From RPQJ01 sp035691185 (GTDB lineage: Bacteria > Pseudomonadota > Gammaproteobacteria > Steroidobacterales > Steroidobacteraceae), in NCBI GenBank assembly GCA_035691185.1, contig DASSJN010000017.1, positions 1 to 12,751 of the forward strand: DNA of 12,751 bases, in the 5' to 3' direction. Position 1 is the stretch's first letter; every line of letters starts with the position of its first letter. Under the pieces are notes generated by a model that was given only the letters and a program-made list of their open reading frames with translations, had not been told where the DNA came from and did no database searches. The position numbers and the translations under genes were made by a program. This document shows positions 1 to 9,852 of this stretch, one piece after another.

Positions 1-1
1 C

Positions 2-73
2 GCGGGCGGGCTCAAGTTGGGGGTGCTCAAGGCGAGCCGGACCTCCCTGGTCGGGGCGAAGGGACGCGGATAG
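2..73 (+). CDS. C-terminal tail of an unidentified upstream protein (5' partial)
   Basis: Reading from base 2, an open frame of 23 codons runs to tandem TAG TAG stops at 71-76. Nearly every third codon position is G or C (about 21 of 23), as in the real genes of this window; the other two forward frames lack this bias. The peptide is basic and glycine-rich and ends in LVGAKGRG. I do not recognise the family and propose no function. The remainder lies outside the window. A chance open frame is possible at this length. Confidence 0.35.
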   Translation, partial: AGGLKLGVLKASRTSLVGAKGRG

Positions 74-116
74 TAGCAGAAGTGGTTGTTTTCCCTCGTG
101 CCGGCCGGGAGCAGGG

Positions 117-145
117 TTGGCTCTGGAATCAATTAGGACTAAAAT
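117..145 (+). promoter_or_regulatory. Sigma70-like promoter of the SUF operon
   Basis: A -35 box TTGGCT (117-122, 4 of 6 consensus bases) and a -10 box TAAAAT (140-145, 5 of 6) are separated by exactly 17 bp. Transcription should start near 151-153, giving a 5' leader of only about 15 nt before the regulator's ATG at 168. This local stretch is AT-rich against a very GC-rich background. The -10 box lies inside a palindrome resembling an IscR operator, which suggests repression by steric occlusion. Prediction from sequence only. Confidence 0.6.
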
Positions 146-150
146 CGTCC
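136..150 (+). promoter_or_regulatory. Putative IscR-type operator overlapping the -10 box
   Basis: The segment GGACTAAAATCGTCC has 4-bp inverted arms (GGAC / GTCC) around an A/T-rich centre. Its core matches the IscR type 1 consensus core GACTRWWWYAGTC at 12 of 13 positions (C instead of A at 146). The outer parts of the E. coli type 1 motif are not well matched. The first gene of the operon encodes an Rrf2/IscR-type protein with three conserved cysteines, so autoregulation by cluster-loaded regulator is the natural inference. Confidence 0.55.
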
Positions 151-167
151 CACTTGGAAACCCTGCC

Positions 168-647
168 ATGCTGCGCATCAGCAAACTCACTGATTACGGG
201 ACGGTCGTGCTGGCCTGTCTCGCCGCCTCCCCGGCCCAACGCCTGACCGCGACCGAAGTCGCCGAGCGTACCCGGCTGGGGTTGCCGACGGTGAGCAAAC
301 TGCTCAAGAGCTTTCATCGTGCCGGCCTGTTGACTTCGGCCCGGGGCGCCCGTGGCGGGTACCAGCTCGCCCGACCGGCCGCTGCGATCAGCGCCGCGGC
401 GATCATCGACGCCATCGAGGGCCCGGTCGCGATCACCGAGTGCAGCGGCGCGCACAGCACCTGTGCGCACGAGGTCTCCTGCAGCACCGGCAACGCCTGG
501 CAGCGCATCAACGGCGCGATCCGCCGGTCGCTCGACGAGATCTCGCTGGCGCAGCTCTCGGGCCAGGAAGCCGTCGCCGTCTGGCGTCCCCACTTGACAC
601 AGGCCGTGAACCCCGTCGCGACACCGCGCGGGCCCGGCCGGATCTGA
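168..647 (+). CDS. Rrf2/IscR-family SUF operon transcriptional regulator
   Basis: A 159-aa Rrf2-family winged-helix regulator, best matching the SUF system Fe-S assembly regulator subgroup. It probably senses cluster supply and represses its own operon. Residues 1-68 form the winged helix (opening MLRISKLTDYGTVVL; wing at RGARGGYQLARP). Three cysteines, C92, C99 and C105, stand where E. coli IscR has its [2Fe-2S] ligands C92, C98 and C104. The ATG at 168 is chosen because the family starts at this motif, GGAAA at 156-160 is a weak Shine-Dalgarno 7 nt upstream, and an upstream TTG at 117 would fall inside the -35 box. The last 20 or so residues are proline/arginine-rich and not conserved. sufB starts 17 nt after the stop. 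It is not the cyanobacterial SufR family despite similar naming. Confidence 0.9.
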   Translation: MLRISKLTDYGTVVLACLAASPAQRLTATEVAERTRLGLPTVSKLLKSFHRAGLLTSARGARGGYQLARPAAAISAAAIIDAIEGPVAITECSGAHSTCAHEVSCSTGNAWQRINGAIRRSLDEISLAQLSGQEAVAVWRPHLTQAVNPVATPRGPGRI

Positions 648-664
648 GGCACAGGTAACGCATC

Positions 665-2113
<1,449 letters not shown>

Positions 2114-2136
2114 ACCGAATCGAGAGAACCATCGAC

Positions 2137-2888
<752 letters not shown>

Positions 2889-2892
<4 letters not shown>

Positions 2893-4175
2893 CCACGCCC
2901 TCCCCCGTCGTCGCCCATTACCGCGAGGCGTTCGAGCGCCTGCGGCCGTCGCTGCGCGGCTCACCGGCGCGGCGTGCCGCGGCCTTTGCACGCTTCAGCG
3001 AGCTGGGGTTTCCTGCTCCGCGCGAGGAAGCATGGAAATACACGAGCCTTCGGCGCCTCGAAGCGCGGCGTTTTGCGCCCGAGGGGCCCGGGCCGGCGAT
3101 CGCGTCGAACGTGCCGCCCGCGCTGCTCGCCGATCGGCTCCTCGTCACGAATGGCCGGCTGTCGACCGGCGCGCCCGAGCAGGTAGCAGGCTTCAGGCTG
3201 CGAACGCTCGAAGCGAGCACGGCGCCTGGCGCCGACGACGCCCTGCTGCGCGAGATCGGCGGGCTCGGCACCGAGCGTTTCGCCGCGCTGAACGCCGCGC
3301 TGACCGCCGAACCCCTGCTGCTCGCGATGCCTGCCGGCGCAGCCTCCGACGAGGTGCTGCAGCTCACGCTGCACACGTCGGGCGTCGGCCCCGTCCTGGC
3401 GAATCCGCGCATCGTCGTGCGCATGGGCGCCGGCAGCCGGGGTCGCCTGATGGTCGAGCACACCGACGACGGCGCGAACGAGCACTTCAGCAATGTCGTG
3501 CTCGACGTCGACGTGGCCGCCGACGCGGACCTCACGATTTATCGCCTGCATCGCCCCGGCGACCGCGCGTTCCACATCGAACGCGTCGAAGCACGGGTCG
3601 GCGAACGCGCACGCTTCGTGATGCGCGATTCGCAGCTCGGCGGCTCGCTGTCCCGGCTCGACCTGCACGTGAGCCTCGACGGCCGCGGCGCCGGCACGGA
3701 GGTCACGGGCGTGTTCCTGGCCGACGGCTCACGCCACCTCGACACGCACGTGCTGGTCGAGCACCGCGCCGTAGAGACCACGAGCCTGCAGGACTACCGC
3801 GGCGTGGCGGCCAACAAGGGTCGCGGAGTCTTCAACGGCAAGTCGATCGTGCACGAGGGCGCCCAGAAGTCGAACGCGCGGCAGGTCAACCGCAATCTGC
3901 TGCTGACGCCCGGCGCCGAGATCGACACCAAGCCGGATCTCGAGATCTACGCCGACGACGTGCAGTGCAGCCACGGCACCACCACCGGGCAGCTCGACCC
4001 GGCCGCCCTGTTCTACCTGCGCTCGCGCGGCCTCGACGAAGCCGAGGCGCGCAGCGCGCTCACGCGTGCCTTCGCCGGCGCAGTCCTGGCCAAGGTCGAC
4101 GAGCCCGCGCTCGGTGTGTTCGTGCACGAGACCCTCGACGACCGTCTGACCCGACTGCTCGAGGTGGCACCGTGA
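2889..4175 (+). CDS. sufD: Fe-S cluster assembly protein SufD
   Basis: A 428-aa SufD (E. coli 423 aa), paralogue of SufB and partner in the SufBC2D complex, needed for iron acquisition and cluster assembly. The N-terminal helical region contains the family motif EEAWKYTSL. The middle is beta-helix. The conserved C-terminal part has NGKSIVHEGAQKS, then CSHGTTTGQLD, where C360 and H362 match E. coli C358 and H360 (H360 is the functional histidine). The N-terminal half is more divergent than the C-terminal half, as is usual for SufD. It overlaps sufC by 4 bp (ATGA) and sufS by 4 bp (GTGA). Confidence 0.95.
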
Positions 4176-5425
4176 GCGCAGTCCCCGCCCCGAAGGACAC
4201 CTTCACGGCGCTCGACGTCGCCGCCGTCCGGCGCGAATTCCCGGTGCTCGAGCGCACGGTGCGCGGCAAGCCGCTCGCCTATCTCGACAACGCGGCCTCG
4301 AGCCAGCGGCCGCACGTGGTCATCGACGCGATGTCGCGGTACTACGAAACGACGCACGCGAACGTGCACCGCGGCGTGCACACGCTGAGCCAGGAAGCAA
4401 CGGAATTGTTCGAGGGCGCGCGCGAAAAGGTGCGCCGCTTCATCAACGCGCGCTCGACGAAGGAAATCGTCTTCGTCCGCGGCACGACCGAGGCCATCAA
4501 CCTCGTCGCGCAGAGCTACGGCCGGCCGCGGTTCGGCCGGGGCGACGAGATCCTGATCTCGTGGCTCGAGCACCACGCGAACATCGTGCCGTGGCAGTTG
4601 CTCTGCGAACAGACCGGCGCCACGCTCAAGGTCGCACCGATCACCCCGCGCGGCGAGGTCGACTTCGACGCGTTCGCCGCCCTGTTGTCCCCGCGCACGA
4701 AGCTCGTCGCACTGGCCCACGTGTCGAACGCCCTCGGCACGATCGTGCCGGTGCAGCGGTTCCTGCGTGCCGCGAAGGAGCGTGGCGTGCCGGTGCTCCT
4801 CGACGGCGCCCAGGCCGTGCCGCACCTCAAGGTGGACGTGCAGGCGCTCGACTGCGACTTCTACTCATTCTCGTCCCACAAGATGTGCGGGCCGACGGGC
4901 ATCGGCGTGCTCTTCGGGCGCGAGGCGCTGCTGCGCGAGATGCCGCCGTGGCAGGGCGGCGGCGACATGATCCTCGCGGTCACGTTCGGGAAGACGATCT
5001 ACAACGACCTGCCGTACAAGTTCGAGGCCGGCACGCCCGCGATCGCTGACGCGATCGGTCTCGGCGTCGCCATCGATTACCTCGAATCGCTGGGCATGGA
5101 ACGCATCGCCGCCGTCGAGCACGGGCTGCTCGAATACGCAACGAGGCGCCTGGGCGAGGTCCCGGGCATTCGCATCGTGGGCACCGCCCCGGACAAGGCG
5201 GCGGTCGTCTCGTTCACGCTGGACGGAGTCCACCCGCACGACCTCGGCACGGTCCTCGACCACGAGGCCGTGGCGGTCCGCACGGGTCATCACTGCGCCA
5301 TGCCGGTGATGGAATTCTTCAAGGTGCCGGCCACCGCGCGCGCCTCGTTCGCGTTCTACAACACGCGCGACGAGATCGACCGGCTCGTCGCGGCACTGCA
5401 CACGGCACGGGAGATGCTGGGCTGA
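4172..5425 (+). CDS. sufS: Cysteine desulfurase SufS
   Basis: A 417-aa PLP-dependent group II cysteine desulfurase that takes sulfur from L-cysteine as a persulfide and releases alanine. H134 in LEHHANIVPW, the PLP lysine K237 in SFSSHKMCGP and catalytic C375 in RTGHHCAMPVM have exactly the spacing of E. coli SufS H123, K226 and C364. The PLP-contacting segment LLDGAQAVPH is also present. The start is a GTG overlapping the sufD stop (GTGA); ten or so extra N-terminal residues precede the family core. It overlaps sufU by one base (TGATG). The operon pairs it with SufU, not SufE, so SufU is the likely sulfur acceptor. Confidence 0.96.
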   Translation: MSAVPAPKDTFTALDVAAVRREFPVLERTVRGKPLAYLDNAASSQRPHVVIDAMSRYYETTHANVHRGVHTLSQEATELFEGAREKVRRFINARSTKEIVFVRGTTEAINLVAQSYGRPRFGRGDEILISWLEHHANIVPWQLLCEQTGATLKVAPITPRGEVDFDAFAALLSPRTKLVALAHVSNALGTIVPVQRFLRAAKERGVPVLLDGAQAVPHLKVDVQALDCDFYSFSSHKMCGPTGIGVLFGREALLREMPPWQGGGDMILAVTFGKTIYNDLPYKFEAGTPAIADAIGLGVAIDYLESLGMERIAAVEHGLLEYATRRLGEVPGIRIVGTAPDKAAVVSFTLDGVHPHDLGTVLDHEAVAVRTGHHCAMPVMEFFKVPATARASFAFYNTRDEIDRLVAALHTAREMLG

Positions 5426-5868
5426 TGGACCTCAAGGACCTCTACCGCGACGTCATCGTGGACCACAACCGGCGCCCCCGGAATTTCCGCGAGATGCCCG
5501 ACGCCGACCGGCACGCGGACGGGTTCAACCCGCTCTGCGGCGACCGGCTGACGCTCTACGTCAGGCTCGACGGCGATCGCATCGCGGACGTCTCCTTTCA
5601 CGGCAGCGGCTGCGCGATCTCGGTCGCCTCGGCCTCGCTGCTGACCGAGAGCGTCAAGGGCCGCACGGTCCCCGAGGCGGAGAAGCTGTTCGGCCAGATG
5701 CACGACCTGCTGACGAAGGACGACGCCGAGGTCGACGTGCCGAGCCTCGGCAAGCTCGCAGCGCTGTCGGGCGTGCGCGCGTTCCCGGCGCGCGTGAAGT
5801 GCGCGAGCCTGTGCTGGCACACGCTCGACGCCGCACTGCACAGCCAGGAACAGGTTTCGACGGAGTAG
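5425..5868 (+). CDS. sufU: SufU-type (NifU-like) sulfur-transfer protein
   Basis: A 147-aa SufU-family protein. It receives persulfide sulfur from SufS and passes it to the SufBCD scaffold; the family binds zinc. The predicted zinc ligands C38 and D40 (LCGD), C63 (GSGCAIS) and C126 (RVKCASLC) match the B. subtilis SufU set C41, D43, C66 and C128. The insertion between the second and third cysteines (GRTVPEAEKLFGQMHDLL) separates SufU from IscU, and the IscU histidine before the last cysteine is replaced by lysine (VKC). Its ATG shares one base with the sufS stop. In this position classical enterobacterial operons carry sufE; none is seen here. Confidence 0.93.
   Translation: MDLKDLYRDVIVDHNRRPRNFREMPDADRHADGFNPLCGDRLTLYVRLDGDRIADVSFHGSGCAISVASASLLTESVKGRTVPEAEKLFGQMHDLLTKDDAEVDVPSLGKLAALSGVRAFPARVKCASLCWHTLDAALHSQEQVSTE
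5862..5865 (+). promoter_or_regulatory. Ribosome binding site that fixes the sufT start
   Basis: GGAG lies 8 nt before a TTG at 5874, at the end of sufU. No ATG exists in the right place for sufT, and the next in-frame alternatives (GTG at 5898 or codons inside sufU) have no comparable Shine-Dalgarno, so this site favours TTG 5874 as the start. Confidence 0.55.
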
Positions 5869-5873
5869 CAGAC

Positions 5874-6425
5874 TTGTACAGAGCCGACAACGAGCCCGTG
5901 ACCTTCACGCGCGACGTGGACGCGATCATCGTCCCGGCGGGCCTCGACGTGAAGCTGCGGCAGGGCCAGCAGGGTTACATCACGCAGGCGCTGGGCGGCA
6001 GTTTCACCGTGTACGTCGAGGGCAACCTTTTCCGCATCCCGGGCAAGGACGCCGACGCGCTCGGCAAGGAGCCGGACGAGACGCCGGAACTGCCCCCCAA
6101 CGCGAGTGACGACGACGTGCGGCAGCTGGCGTGGGAGCAGATGAAGGGCTGTTACGACCCCGAGATCCCGATCAACATCGTCGACCTCGGGCTGGTCTAC
6201 GACTGCGACGTGAAGCAGGAGGAGGACGGCAGCCGCGTCGTCTCGGTGACGATGACGCTGACCGCCCCCGGCTGCGGCATGGGTGAGGTCCTCGTTGCCG
6301 ACGTGCGCGAGAAGGTCGAGGTGATCCCGACCGTGAAACGCGCCGACGTCGAACTCGTGTTCGACCCGCCGTGGAACCAGTCGATGATGTCCGAGGCGGC
6401 GCGGCTGCAGACGGGGATGATGTGA
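5874..6425 (+). CDS. sufT: SufT, MIP18/DUF59-family Fe-S maturation protein (long form)
   Basis: A 183-aa SufT-type protein if started at TTG 5874. The N-terminal part (to about residue 60) carries the long-SufT segment with ITQALGGSFTVYVEGNLFRI and GKDADALGKEP. The C-terminal MIP18/DUF59 domain has C93 in MKGCYDPEIPINIVDLGL, C134 in TAPGCGMG and the tail VFDPPWNQSMMSEAAR. The family acts in Fe-S protein maturation, probably in cluster delivery, and is commonly encoded with SUF genes. It starts 5 nt after the sufU stop. TTG is preferred for its GGAG site; GTG 5898 would remove eight poorly conserved residues and is the main alternative. It is the last gene before the intergenic repeat element. 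Confidence 0.9.
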   Translation: MYRADNEPVTFTRDVDAIIVPAGLDVKLRQGQQGYITQALGGSFTVYVEGNLFRIPGKDADALGKEPDETPELPPNASDDDVRQLAWEQMKGCYDPEIPINIVDLGLVYDCDVKQEEDGSRVVSVTMTLTAPGCGMGEVLVADVREKVEVIPTVKRADVELVFDPPWNQSMMSEAARLQTGMM

Positions 6426-6470
6426 GCCACCGGCGCCCGGACTCGCTCGCCGCGGCATGGGCGGCACGCA

Positions 6471-6586
6471 CGGGCGCCCGGTCCGCATTCGGGTCGCCGG
6501 GACGCCGTAAACCCATCCGTGGGGGCTCTGGGCTCGGCGTCCATGCCTCGCACAGCCCGGCGACCCGAATCCGGCCCAGCCGCCCG
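6471..6586. repeat. 116-bp inverted-repeat intergenic element (MITE- or REP-like)
   Basis: The gap between sufT and the Rieske gene contains arms 6471-6501 and 6556-6586 that are reverse complements at 27 of 31 positions, including a perfect 15-bp inverted repeat ATTCGGGTCGCCGGG (6487-6501) / CCCGGCGACCCGAAT (6556-6570). Between them lies a second inverted pair, GACGCCG (6501-6507) / CGGCGTC (6535-6541), around GTAAACCCATCCGTGGGGG. The core resembles a dispersed intergenic repeat I recall from other GC-rich gammaproteobacteria (GTRAACCCATCC...GGGGGCTC); that is memory, not a search. GGCGCCCGG also occurs twice as a direct repeat (6432-6440, 6473-6481). No coding potential was found. The rest of the gap (6426-6470 and 6587-6633) shows nothing else recognisable. 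Confidence 0.75.
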
Positions 6587-6633
6587 GCGCGCCTTGGACC
6601 CGCTGTCGCCTCGCTCGCGCCCTGGCTTCCGCC

Positions 6634-6945
6634 ATGACCAGCTGGATTCGCGTCGCGCCGGCCGCGGACATCGCGCCCGGCGATTATGCGTCGGTCGAGG
6701 TCGACGGCGCGTTCGTCGCGGTCTTCAACGTCGATGGCGAGTTCTTCGCGATCGACGACGTCTGCACACACGACGGCGGCGGGCTCGCGGGCGGCGAGAT
6801 CGAGGATCACCAGGTGATCTGCCCGCGTCACGGTGCGCGCTTCTCCCTGCGCACGGGCGAGGCGCTGTCGCCGCCGGCATACGAACCCGTGAAGAGCTAC
6901 CCGACGCGGGTCGTCGACGGCGTCGTCGAGGTGGCCGGCGAATGA
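6634..6945 (+). CDS. Rieske-type [2Fe-2S] ferredoxin (oxygenase-ferredoxin-like)
   Basis: A 103-aa single-domain Rieske protein. The cluster ligands are C44-T-H46 and C63-P-R-H66, spaced C-x-H-x16-C-x2-H, in CTHDGGGL and CPRHGARF. There is no signal peptide or membrane helix, so it is a soluble cytoplasmic electron carrier, most like ferredoxin subunits of non-heme iron oxygenases or NirD-like proteins. No oxygenase gene is nearby. It is often found downstream of SUF genes, where it may be a client or electron donor for assembly; the function is not established. The ATG at 6634 lacks a clear Shine-Dalgarno, since the inverted-repeat element ends 47 nt upstream. It overlaps the next gene by 4 bp (ATGA). 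Confidence 0.9.
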   Translation: MTSWIRVAPAADIAPGDYASVEVDGAFVAVFNVDGEFFAIDDVCTHDGGGLAGGEIEDHQVICPRHGARFSLRTGEALSPPAYEPVKSYPTRVVDGVVEVAGE

Positions 6946-7517
6946 GCCTCGGCAAGCTCAGCAAGAGCAAGGTGCAGCGACTCGAGGCGAGCCGCAAGGC
7001 CGCGGTCGGCCTCAGGCGACTCACGCTCGTGCGCCACGCCAAGTCCGACTGGTCACTGCCCGGGCAGCAGGACTGGGACCGAGTGCTGAACAAGCGCGGA
7101 CAGCAGGACGCACCCGAGATGGCGCGCAGGCTGAGGTCCCGGAAGCACAAGCCCGACCTGATCCTCGCGAGCCCCGCCGTGCGGGCGCTCACCACGGCCA
7201 GCATCATGGCGCGGGAACTGAAGGTGCCGGCCGAGCTCATCGCGCAGGACGAGCGGCTCTACCTCGCCGACCCGGCCGCGATCGTCGAGGTGGTGCGCGA
7301 GCTCGGCGGCGACGCGAAGCACGTCATGGTGTTCGGCCACAATCCGGGCGTCACCGAGTGCGCGAACCGGCTCTCGGCAGGCGACAAGATCGACAACCTG
7401 CCGACCTGCGGGGTGTTCACCGCCTGCTTCGAGCTCGACGACTGGTCGAAGCTGGACTGGGAATCGGGGCTCGAGGCGGAATTCGACTACCCGCGCAACC
7501 TCGCGCAGCCGGACTGA
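6942..7517 (+). CDS. SixA-like histidine phosphatase family protein
   Basis: A 191-aa protein of the histidine phosphatase (phosphoglycerate mutase-like) superfamily, closest in style to SixA phosphohistidine phosphatases. The catalytic segment is LVRHAKSDW with R31-H32 (H32 would be the phospho-acceptor). A second arginine lies in SPAVRALTTA, and the second catalytic histidine H133 is in FGHNPGVTE. Residues 1-25 form a lysine/arginine-rich extension ahead of the usual family start. The start overlaps the Rieske stop (ATGA), so the two are likely made together. The substrate cannot be read from the sequence; phosphohistidine or a small phosphoester are both possible. It is the last gene on the + strand, convergent with the dehydrogenase only 14 bp away. 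Confidence 0.88.
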   Translation: MSLGKLSKSKVQRLEASRKAAVGLRRLTLVRHAKSDWSLPGQQDWDRVLNKRGQQDAPEMARRLRSRKHKPDLILASPAVRALTTASIMARELKVPAELIAQDERLYLADPAAIVEVVRELGGDAKHVMVFGHNPGVTECANRLSAGDKIDNLPTCGVFTACFELDDWSKLDWESGLEAEFDYPRNLAQPD

Positions 7518-7531
7518 CCCGGGAACCGAAT

Positions 7532-8245
7532 TCAACCGCGACCGGGCACGGGAATCGCGGCACCCGTGATCTCGCTCGCATCCTCCGATGCGAGGAACAC
7601 GATTACGCGTGCGATCTTCTCCGGGCTGACCCACTTGCTGAAGTCGGCCGTCGGCATGTCGAGCCGGTTGCGCGGCGTGTCGATGGTGCCGGGCAGGATC
7701 GCGTTCACGGTGATGCCGCGATCCTTCAGTTCCTCCGACAGCGCCTCCGTCAGTCGCTGCACGCCGGCCTTGGAGGCCGTATAGGCACCCATGCCGAGAC
7801 CCGCCCTGCTGGCCGCCGCCCCTGCGCCGATGTTGATGATGCGGCCCGCGCCCCGCTCGATCAGCGCCGGGAGCGCGCACTTGCAGCTCACGACCGCGGA
7901 GCGGAGGTTCATCGCGTAGAGCGCGTCCCAGGTCTCGAGGCTGCCGCCCTCGACTTTCTCCCAGCGGAATCCCCCCGCCACGTTGACCAGCACGTCGATG
8001 CCGCCGAAGCGCATCGCGATCGCCGCCATGGCCTTGCGCGTGGCCTCCTCGTTCGCCAGGTCCGCACCGCCGAGCAGCAGGTGCTGCTGACTGCGCGAAA
8101 ATTCGCGCTGCAGTTCGACCGACGGCTGCGCGACGTCGATCAGCGCGAGCCGCGCGGCGGCCTGGCCGAACGCGCGCGCCACCGCCGTGCCGAGCACGCC
8201 GAAGGCCCCGGTGATGACGACGACTCGGGATTCCTGGTCCGCCAT
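7532..8245 (-). CDS. Short-chain dehydrogenase/reductase (SDR), atypical active site
   Basis: A 237-aa classical-type SDR with a Rossmann fold. The cofactor motif is TGAFGVLG (12-19), and D37 at the end of beta-2 (LALIDVA) suggests NAD(H) preference. NVAGG (88-92), the structural N113 (MNLRSA) and the Y155-x3-K159 pair in YTASKAG are present. The catalytic serine expected about 13 residues before the tyrosine is missing: that strand reads INIGAGAAASRAG, with glycine or alanine there. The substrate is unknown. GGGGA at 8250-8254 sits 4 nt before the start. It is downstream of sdaA on the same strand, separated by a heptad hairpin element, and may be co-transcribed with it. Confidence 0.9.
   Translation of the reverse strand: MADQESRVVVITGAFGVLGTAVARAFGQAAARLALIDVAQPSVELQREFSRSQQHLLLGGADLANEEATRKAMAAIAMRFGGIDVLVNVAGGFRWEKVEGGSLETWDALYAMNLRSAVVSCKCALPALIERGAGRIINIGAGAAASRAGLGMGAYTASKAGVQRLTEALSEELKDRGITVNAILPGTIDTPRNRLDMPTADFSKWVSPEKIARVIVFLASEDASEITGAAIPVPGRG
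7536..7560. terminator. Weak hairpin at the convergent gene ends, possible bidirectional terminator
   Basis: CCGCGACCG (7536-7544) can pair with CGG (7549-7551) and TCGCGG (7555-7560) around a GGCA loop with a 3-nt bulge. It begins 19 nt after the phosphatase stop and overlaps the last codons of the opposing dehydrogenase gene. No T-run follows on either strand, so it is not a classical intrinsic terminator and could be chance in GC-rich coding DNA. Confidence 0.25.
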
Positions 8246-8262
8246 GACATCCCCACGGTAAG

Positions 8263-8364
8263 AGTATCTAGTGTTCAGTGTCTAGTGTCTGGTAGGAAAC
8301 GGCTGCGCCGCGGGCCGACACGGTCGGCTTCCGACTGACCGCTGGACACTGAACACCAGACACC
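8263..8364 (-). repeat. Heptad-armed hairpin element, copy A
   Basis: The sdaA-SDR gap is almost filled by 7-bp units flanking a GC-rich core. On the + strand the left arm is AGTATCT, AGTGTTC, AGTGTCT, AGTGTCT (8263-8290); the right arm is GGACACT, GAACACC, AGACACC (8344-8364). The arms are roughly complementary, so the strand can fold back on itself. The reverse complement of this copy aligns along its whole length with copy B (9744-9847), about 80% identical by eye, so the two are in opposite orientation. It starts 4 nt after the sdaA stop. No coding capacity. Confidence 0.8.
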
Positions 8365-8368
8365 TTCC

Positions 8369-9739
<1,371 letters not shown>

Positions 9740-9743
9740 GATG

Positions 9744-9847
9744 AGTGTCTGGAGTCCAGTGTCCAGCGGTTAGTCGGAGGCCGACTGCGTCGGCGCGGCG
9801 GCGCTGCCGCCTTCCGACTGAACACTGGACACTGGACACTGGACACT
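9744..9847 (+). repeat. Heptad-armed hairpin element, copy B
   Basis: The 113-bp putA-sdaA gap is filled by this element. The left arm has AGTGTCT, GGAGTCC and AGTGTCC (9744-9764); the right arm is GAACACT then three perfect tandem GGACACT units (9820-9847). Between them, AGTCGGA (9772-9778) and TCCGACT (9813-9819) form an inner inverted pair around a GC-rich core. Pairing continues from the inner stem out through the heptads with few mismatches, giving a predicted hairpin of about 100 nt. It is the better preserved of the two copies. On the - strand it starts 5 nt after the putA stop and ends 4 nt before the sdaA start codon. Confidence 0.82.
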
Positions 9848-9852
9848 TCCCC

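Noticed and set aside
92..116. Terminator hairpin between the upstream gene and the SUF promoter (CCGGCCGG palindrome with TCCC/GGGA flanks)
   Set aside because: Stem is short and interrupted and no T-run follows; not better than chance at this GC content.
117..167. TTG 117 as start of the regulator
   Set aside because: It would place translation inside the -35 box, and the added residues do not resemble the family; ATG 168 begins the conserved MLRISKLTDYG motif.
4519..4542. GGCCGGCC...CGGCCGG palindrome inside sufS
   Set aside because: It lies in well-conserved coding sequence between core motifs and is explained by GC-rich glycine/arginine/proline codons.
6371..6637. Small open frames across the sufT-Rieske gap as hidden genes
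   Set aside because: They overlap sufT or the Rieske gene in another frame, contain the inverted-repeat arms, and resemble no family.
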